DNA of 64,000 nt from contig JHWZ01000013.1 in NCBI GenBank assembly GCA_000687695.1, positions 1 through 64,000 on the forward strand, in the 5' to 3' direction. Under the pieces are notes generated by a model. It made no database searches, was not told where the DNA came from, and saw nothing but the letters and a program-made list of their open reading frames with translations. Made by a program: the position numbers and the translations under genes. Positions within the stretch are counted from its first letter, which is position 1; every line of letters begins with the position of its first letter. Of this stretch, positions 60,101-64,000 are shown piece by piece. The stretch is from Lachnospiraceae bacterium P6B14. GTDB lineage: Bacteria > Bacillota > Clostridia > Lachnospirales > Lachnospiraceae.

Positions 60101-61713
60101 GTGTGTCGCTTATTTCCCCACCGCCGCATCATGACATCTACTCGATCGAGGATTTGGCTCAGTTGATCTACGATCTGAAAAATGCCAACGACCGGGCTCG
60201 TATCTCAGTCAAGCTTGTATCCGAGGCAGGAGTCGGAACCATCGCATCAGGTGTTGCAAAGGCCGGTGCGGGTGCCATACTTATCTCGGGTTACGACGGA
60301 GGAACGGGAGCAGCTCCTTCCTCATCGGTACATCATGCGGGGCTTCCGTGGGAGCTCGGTGTCAGCGAGGCGCACAGAAGCCTGGTTGAGAACGGACTTC
60401 GTTCACATGTTGTCCTCGAGACAGACGGAAAGCTTATGACCGGACGTGACGTAGCGATCGCGGCTCTGCTTGGAGCAGAGGAGTTTGGCTTTGCGACAGC
60501 TCCGCTTGTTTCTCTCGGATGTATGATGATGAGAGTCTGCTCGAAGGATACATGTCCTGTCGGTATCGCAACTCAGAACGAGTGCCTGAGAAAGCGTTTC
60601 GCAGGAAAGCCGGAGCACGTGATGAACTTCATGAGATTTGTCGCAAGACAGCTTCGTGAGATAATGAGCGAGATGGGCTTCAGAACCGTCGAAGAGATGG
60701 TAGGTCGTACCGACTGTTTGAAGACCAGACAGGAGGGTCGTGAGGACAGAGCGGTACTCGCTGATCTCTCCAGGATATTAAACAGCGACTATGCTGAAAA
60801 GAAAAAGCTTAACACTCATTTCGTAAAGAAAAATGCATACGACTTTGGTCTTGAGAAAACCCTTGACGCAAAGGCTCTTATCCCGGCTTATAAAAAGAAA
60901 AAGGGCAAGGGAACACAGACTATCGAGGTGGAGATCTCGAGTACCGACAGGTCGTTCGGAACGCTCCTCGGATCACGTATCACTGCTGATCATGAGGCCA
61001 AGCTTAAGGATGACTCAGTTACTGTAGTGGCGCACGGAGGAGCAGGTCAGTCATTCGGAGCATACATCCCGCACGGTCTTACACTCAGACTTTACGGTGA
61101 TGCTAATGACGGTTTCGGTAAGGGACTTTCAGGTGGAAAGCTGATCGTCACTCCTGCCAAAGAGGCTGCATACGATGCACATGACAACATCATCATCGGT
61201 AACGTGGCACTCTATGGTGCGACAGCCGGAAAAGCATATATTAACGGTATCGCGGGTGAGCGATTCTGTGTCAGGAATTCAGGCGCGACTGCTGTAGCAG
61301 AGGGCTGCGGTGATCACGGACTTGAGTATATGACAGGCGGACGTGCGGTGATCCTCGGTATGACTGGAAAGAACTTTGCTGCAGGTATGAGCGGTGGTAT
61401 AGCATATGTACTTGATACCGAGCATACCCTGTATCTGAGAATGAACAAGGATATGGCTTCTCTGACGGAGGTTACCGGAGAGTATGATATCGCAGAGCTC
61501 AAGGGAATTCTTACGGACTATGTGAAGGAGACCGGATCTGAGTTCGGCAAGAAGGTGCTGGATAACTTCGACGAATACTTACCGGACTTCAAGAAGATCG
61601 TGCCGAACGATTATCAGAAGATGCTGACGGCAATATCACATTTTGAGGAGCAGGGAATAGATCCTGAAACAGCAGTATACGAAGCTTTCAAAGAAGTTAC
61701 AGGGACGAACTGA
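57160..61713 (+). CDS. gltB: glutamate synthase large subunit (GOGAT alpha)
   Basis: About 1,517 aa. Amidotransferase domain with the catalytic Cys in HDACGIGAVINIDG after a short propeptide; central domain; FMN-binding domain with GAKPGEGGHLPGKKV, the loop SLISPPPHHDIYSIEDL, LISGYDGGTGAAP and the [3Fe-4S] cysteines in CMMMRVCSKDTCPVG; C-terminal glycine-rich beta-helix. Transfers glutamine nitrogen to 2-oxoglutarate to give two glutamates. The start is uncertain: a TTG at 57151 and four ATGs at 57160-57171 follow one another and the ribosome binding site is weak, so I take the first ATG. Confidence 0.93.
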   Translation: MMMMNNSDNNNQINNADWWKNEHDACGIGAVINIDGKKDHRVLDDALSIVEKLEHRAGKDATGKVGDGVGILTQISHSFFKKICKKSGIEIGDEGDYGIGMFFFPQDDIKRRFAMRMLEVIAEKEGIEFLGWRDVDTHPELLGQVAVDCMPHISQCFLKRPDDVEKGLDFDRRLFCLRREYEQSSEDTYICSLSSRTIVYKGMFLVGQLRNFYEDLLSKDYKTAIALVHSRFSTNTTPSWQRAHPYRMIAHNGEINTIRGNADRMLAREETMSGAVLTDDLKKVYPVIAASGSDSAMLDNTLEFLYMNGMELPLAMMITVPEPWKHDDAMSQERKDFYHYYATMMEPWDGPAAILFTDGELFGATLDRNGLRPSRYYVTKDKRLILASEVGVLDIPEDTIEKKSRLSPGRMLVVDTKEGRILTDAELKERYAHAHPYGEWLDRHLLHLDHLNIPNKKIPTHEQPVRDRLYKVFGYSYEDIKNQILPMAMDGVEPTVSMGNDVPLAMLSSHHQPLFCYFKQLFAQVTNPPIDSLREKIVTDTTVYIGSDGDLLQVKSDNCRVLEVNSPILTGVDLMKIEALDTEGFRTAKVSLLYYKNTPLERALDQLNIAVDRAVSEGANIITLSDRGVDENHMPIPSLLAVSSVEQHLVRTKKRTQVSLILESGEPRDVHQIACLLGYGVRAIHPYLAHECIAEMIDIGMIDKDYHTAIEDYNKALLNGVVKIAAKMGISTLQSYQSARIFEAIGLSKELIDTYFTGTVSRAGGIGIREIGEDVELCHNKAFDPLGLPVDSTLDSIGFHGLRSGADKEDHMYTPKTIVTLQRAVREGDYDIFKEYARMVDDENRPHTLRALLEFIPAKKPIPLDEVESEDEIVKRFQTGAMSYGSLSQEAHETLAIAMNRLGGRSNTGEGGEATERFGTERNSAVKQVASGRFGVTSSYLMSAKEIQIKMAQGAKPGEGGHLPGKKVYPWVAKTRFSTPGVSLISPPPHHDIYSIEDLAQLIYDLKNANDRARISVKLVSEAGVGTIASGVAKAGAGAILISGYDGGTGAAPSSSVHHAGLPWELGVSEAHRSLVENGLRSHVVLETDGKLMTGRDVAIAALLGAEEFGFATAPLVSLGCMMMRVCSKDTCPVGIATQNECLRKRFAGKPEHVMNFMRFVARQLREIMSEMGFRTVEEMVGRTDCLKTRQEGREDRAVLADLSRILNSDYAEKKKLNTHFVKKNAYDFGLEKTLDAKALIPAYKKKKGKGTQTIEVEISSTDRSFGTLLGSRITADHEAKLKDDSVTVVAHGGAGQSFGAYIPHGLTLRLYGDANDGFGKGLSGGKLIVTPAKEAAYDAHDNIIIGNVALYGATAGKAYINGIAGERFCVRNSGATAVAEGCGDHGLEYMTGGRAVILGMTGKNFAAGMSGGIAYVLDTEHTLYLRMNKDMASLTEVTGEYDIAELKGILTDYVKETGSEFGKKVLDNFDEYLPDFKKIVPNDYQKMLTAISHFEEQGIDPETAVYEAFKEVTGTN

Positions 61714-61815
61714 CAGTTTCCAATCAGGGGTTTGAACTGCGCAACAACGCTCGCAAATGCCCCCTTGTAAAAACTGTTATCCGACCCCTTGCATTTTTAG
61801 AAATGGAGTGATAGA

Positions 61816-63282
61816 ATGGGTAAGATTGGTGGATTTTTGGAATATGATCGAAAGGAGAATCAGAAAGTTTCTCCGATTGACAGGATTAAGAGTTTCCAGG
61901 AATTCTATGTCGTAAATAATGCCGAGGAGCGAAGATGTCAGGCAGCGAGATGTATGGACTGCGGAGTGCCTTTCTGTCAGTCGGCGATGAGCCTGGGCGG
62001 AATGGTTGTAGGTTGTCCGCTCCACAACTTGATTCCTGAGTGGAATGATGCTATATTTAGAGAGCAGGATAAGCATGCGCTCAGCAGACTTTTGAAGACA
62101 AATCCTTTTCCTGAGTTTACGGGCAGGGTTTGTCCCGCGCTCTGTGAGAAGGCCTGCATCAATGGTCAGGATGGCGAGAGCGTTACAGTCCATGATAATG
62201 AAAGATATATCATCGAGACCGCTTACGAGAACGGTTGGATGAAGCCGAAACAGATCCGCCACAGAAGCGGTAAAAAGGTTGCCGTGATCGGCAGCGGCCC
62301 GTCAGGGCTCAGCACCGCAGATACACTTAATAAGCGCGGTCATCTGGTGACTGTATTTGAGAGAGAGGATCGCATCGGCGGACTCCTCATGTACGGCATT
62401 CCAAATATGAAGCTTGACAAAAATGTCATACTCCGCAGACAAAAGCTGATGGAGGAAGAGGGTGTCATCTTCAAGACAGGTGTGGATGTCGGTAAGGATA
62501 TAAAGATCGCTCAGCTGAAAAAGGAATTCGATGCCATCGTAATGTGCTGCGGTGCTAAAAAAGCGAGAGCTCTTACCGCAAAGGGTATCGACGGTGTAAA
62601 GGGTGTCAGATTCGCAGTTGATTTCCTCACGGAAGTAACGAAAAATCTCCTTTCGGATAATCTTGAAAAATCAGTTACTAAAGACGTTAAAAATAAGCAT
62701 ATAGTAGTGGTCGGCGGAGGTGATACAGGTAACGACTGTATCGGTACATCCATCAGACTCGGAGCGAAGAGTGTTACGGCACTTGAGATGATGCCAAAGC
62801 CGCCTGTAGAGCGTGCCGAGAACAATCCTTGGCCACAGTGGCCGAAGGTATTAAAAACCGATTACGGTCATGAAGAAGCCATAGAAAAATATGGTGAAGA
62901 TCCGAGGATTTTTGAGACCACTGTAAAGGAAGTTATTTCAGATAAAGGAAAGATAAAAAGTATAGTCACCGTAAAGGTAAAATTTGAAAAAGGAAAGCTT
63001 ACCGAGGTGAAGGGTTCCGAGCAGACACTGCCATGTGACCTGCTTCTGATCGCGGCAGGTTTTGTCGGAGCTGAGGATTACCTTCCGAAAAATGCAAAAA
63101 CAGAGCTTGGTCCGAGAGGAACCGTGGCTACGGAGGAAGGCAGTTACAGATCGAACGTTGAGGGTATTTTTACAGCGGGAGATATGCATCGCGGACAGTC
63201 GCTCGTAGTTTGGGCAATCGCAGAAGGAAAGGCCTGCGCCAGAGAGGTAGACGACTATCTGATGGGCTATACAAATCTATAA
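61816..63282 (+). CDS. gltD: glutamate synthase small subunit (GOGAT beta)
   Basis: A 488-aa flavoprotein that passes NAD(P)H electrons to GltB: N-terminal cysteine clusters (CMDCGVPFC, VGCPLHNLIPEWND, FTGRVCPALCEKAC) for [4Fe-4S], FAD motif VAVIGSGPSGLS, NAD(P)H motif VVVGGGDTGNDC and FAD motif GIFTAGDMHRGQS. The start at 61816 lies 103 bp after gltB; that gap has a hairpin-like CAG/CTG stretch but no clear terminator, so the two are probably cotranscribed. Confidence 0.95.
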   Translation: MGKIGGFLEYDRKENQKVSPIDRIKSFQEFYVVNNAEERRCQAARCMDCGVPFCQSAMSLGGMVVGCPLHNLIPEWNDAIFREQDKHALSRLLKTNPFPEFTGRVCPALCEKACINGQDGESVTVHDNERYIIETAYENGWMKPKQIRHRSGKKVAVIGSGPSGLSTADTLNKRGHLVTVFEREDRIGGLLMYGIPNMKLDKNVILRRQKLMEEEGVIFKTGVDVGKDIKIAQLKKEFDAIVMCCGAKKARALTAKGIDGVKGVRFAVDFLTEVTKNLLSDNLEKSVTKDVKNKHIVVVGGGDTGNDCIGTSIRLGAKSVTALEMMPKPPVERAENNPWPQWPKVLKTDYGHEEAIEKYGEDPRIFETTVKEVISDKGKIKSIVTVKVKFEKGKLTEVKGSEQTLPCDLLLIAAGFVGAEDYLPKNAKTELGPRGTVATEEGSYRSNVEGIFTAGDMHRGQSLVVWAIAEGKACAREVDDYLMGYTNL

Positions 63283-63299
63283 CTAAGGAGACATGATCC

Positions 63300-64000
63300 A
63301 TGGAAGCAAAACAGAAAAAGCTGATCCTGGAGGACGGAACAGTCTTTATCGGGGACGGCTTCGGGGCGGACGCCGACGTTGTGTGTGAGCTCGTGTTCAA
63401 CACGTCGATGGTAGGCTATCAGGAGATAGTATCCGACCCGTCCTACACTGATCAGGCGGTGGTGATGAGTTATCCTCTGATAGGAAACTACGGTATCACG
63501 GATGAGGATTTCGAGAGCAAGATCGTCGCGCCGACGGCGTTGATCGTCAGGGATTATAATGATCAACCATCTAACTTCCGGTATACAAAAACCTTATCCG
63601 AACTTCTGGCTGATAACGGTATCCCCGGAGTGACCGGGATCGACACCAGGAAGCTGGTCAGACACATAAGGGATTATGGATCACAGAGAGTCCTCATCAC
63701 CTCGGACAATATAAGTGCCGAGGAGGGACAAAAGATAATCGCTGATACGCCAGTTCCTCATGATGCAGTGATGAGGGTGAGCAGTAAAAAAAGGTGGTAC
63801 GCGAGAACAGCGAATCCGAAATTTAATGTGGTCGCTATCGACTGCGGAATCAAATTGAATATCGTCCGTATGCTGAATAAATACGGCTGCAACGTCGTTG
63901 TAGTGCCGCATGACACGGGAAGTGATAACATCCTTCAGATGCATCCGGACGGTGTTTTTGTGTCTAACGGACCCGGAGATCCCGCCGATGTCGGCGTGGT
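63300..64000 (+). CDS. carA: carbamoyl-phosphate synthase small subunit, 5' part
   Basis: The frame from ATG 63300 runs past the window end. It has KKLILEDGTVFIGDGFG, ELVFNTSMVGYQEI, DPSYTDQAVVMSYPLIGNYG, GIPGVTGIDTRKLVRHIRD and the amidotransferase start VAIDCGIKLNI...VFVSNGPGDPAD, all typical of CarA. The catalytic Cys would be just outside the window. The ribosome binding site CTAAGGAG lies nine bases upstream and gltD ends 17 bp before. It supplies glutamine nitrogen for carbamoyl phosphate, another glutamine user in this cluster. Confidence 0.93.
   Translation, partial: MEAKQKKLILEDGTVFIGDGFGADADVVCELVFNTSMVGYQEIVSDPSYTDQAVVMSYPLIGNYGITDEDFESKIVAPTALIVRDYNDQPSNFRYTKTLSELLADNGIPGVTGIDTRKLVRHIRDYGSQRVLITSDNISAEEGQKIIADTPVPHDAVMRVSSKKRWYARTANPKFNVVAIDCGIKLNIVRMLNKYGCNVVVVPHDTGSDNILQMHPDGVFVSNGPGDPADVGV

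Noticed and set aside
1-64000. CRISPR arrays, tRNA and rRNA genes
   Set aside because: No regularly spaced repeats with unique spacers and no cloverleaf or rRNA sequence were noticed; a tRNA scan would settle it.

Overview
The window looks like a chromosomal segment of a low-to-moderate GC anaerobic Firmicute, most likely Lachnospiraceae and Butyrivibrio-like. The grounds are strong GGAGG ribosome binding sites, class III glutamine synthetase, an Amt-PII fusion, 7TM-histidine kinase-REC-HPt hybrids, BspA-type leucine-rich repeats and ABC-2/ECF transporter styles typical of that family. The genus is inference. Almost all genes are on the plus strand. No tRNA, rRNA or CRISPR array was seen.

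Bases 1-17,300 are an accessory region. It opens with one end of an IS110-family element on the minus strand: the first codons of the recombinase, preceded by a non-coding stretch that folds like a bridge RNA. Next come a broken metallophosphatase and a second phosphatase remnant, a rare fusion of sigma-70 region 2 to a wHTH-WYL regulator, small unknown genes, and a minus-strand three-gene HipBST-type toxin-antitoxin operon with three operator-like sites exactly 41 bp apart. A phosphodiesterase and a PPP phosphatase follow. An about 85-bp leader cassette (inverted repeat, fixed gap, AT-rich box, terminator hairpin) occurs three times, each time just ahead of an unknown gene. The third copy heads a seven-gene, translationally coupled operon (9047-17302) of mostly unrecognised proteins around a tandem CbbX/SpoVK-type AAA+ ATPase and ending in an AlkD-like gene. 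That operon and the leader cassette are the best candidates here for an undescribed system.

Bases 17,300-39,700 hold stress and envelope functions: a thiol-peroxide module (OhrR-like regulator, peroxidase, atypical thioredoxin reductase, thioredoxin), a GGDEF sensor, a TetR-controlled ABC-2 exporter followed by a pair of ABC half-exporters and a lipoprotein with an apparently dead papain fold, an MFS permease, another ABC-2 exporter, a large secreted transglutaminase-like protein, and a hybrid histidine kinase with its response regulator.

Bases 39,700-64,000 are dominated by glutamine and ammonium metabolism: purF, amt-glnK fusion, natAB-like exporter, trpE/trpG, an ECF transporter with two secreted proteins that together resemble the two domains of animal transcobalamin, asnB, glnN, gltB, gltD and the start of carA. 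purF, amt and asnB share a promoter-plus-hairpin leader whose stem varies by compensatory changes, which suggests a common nitrogen-responsive control. Two 79-80-nt near-perfect palindromes fill the asnB-glnN gap.
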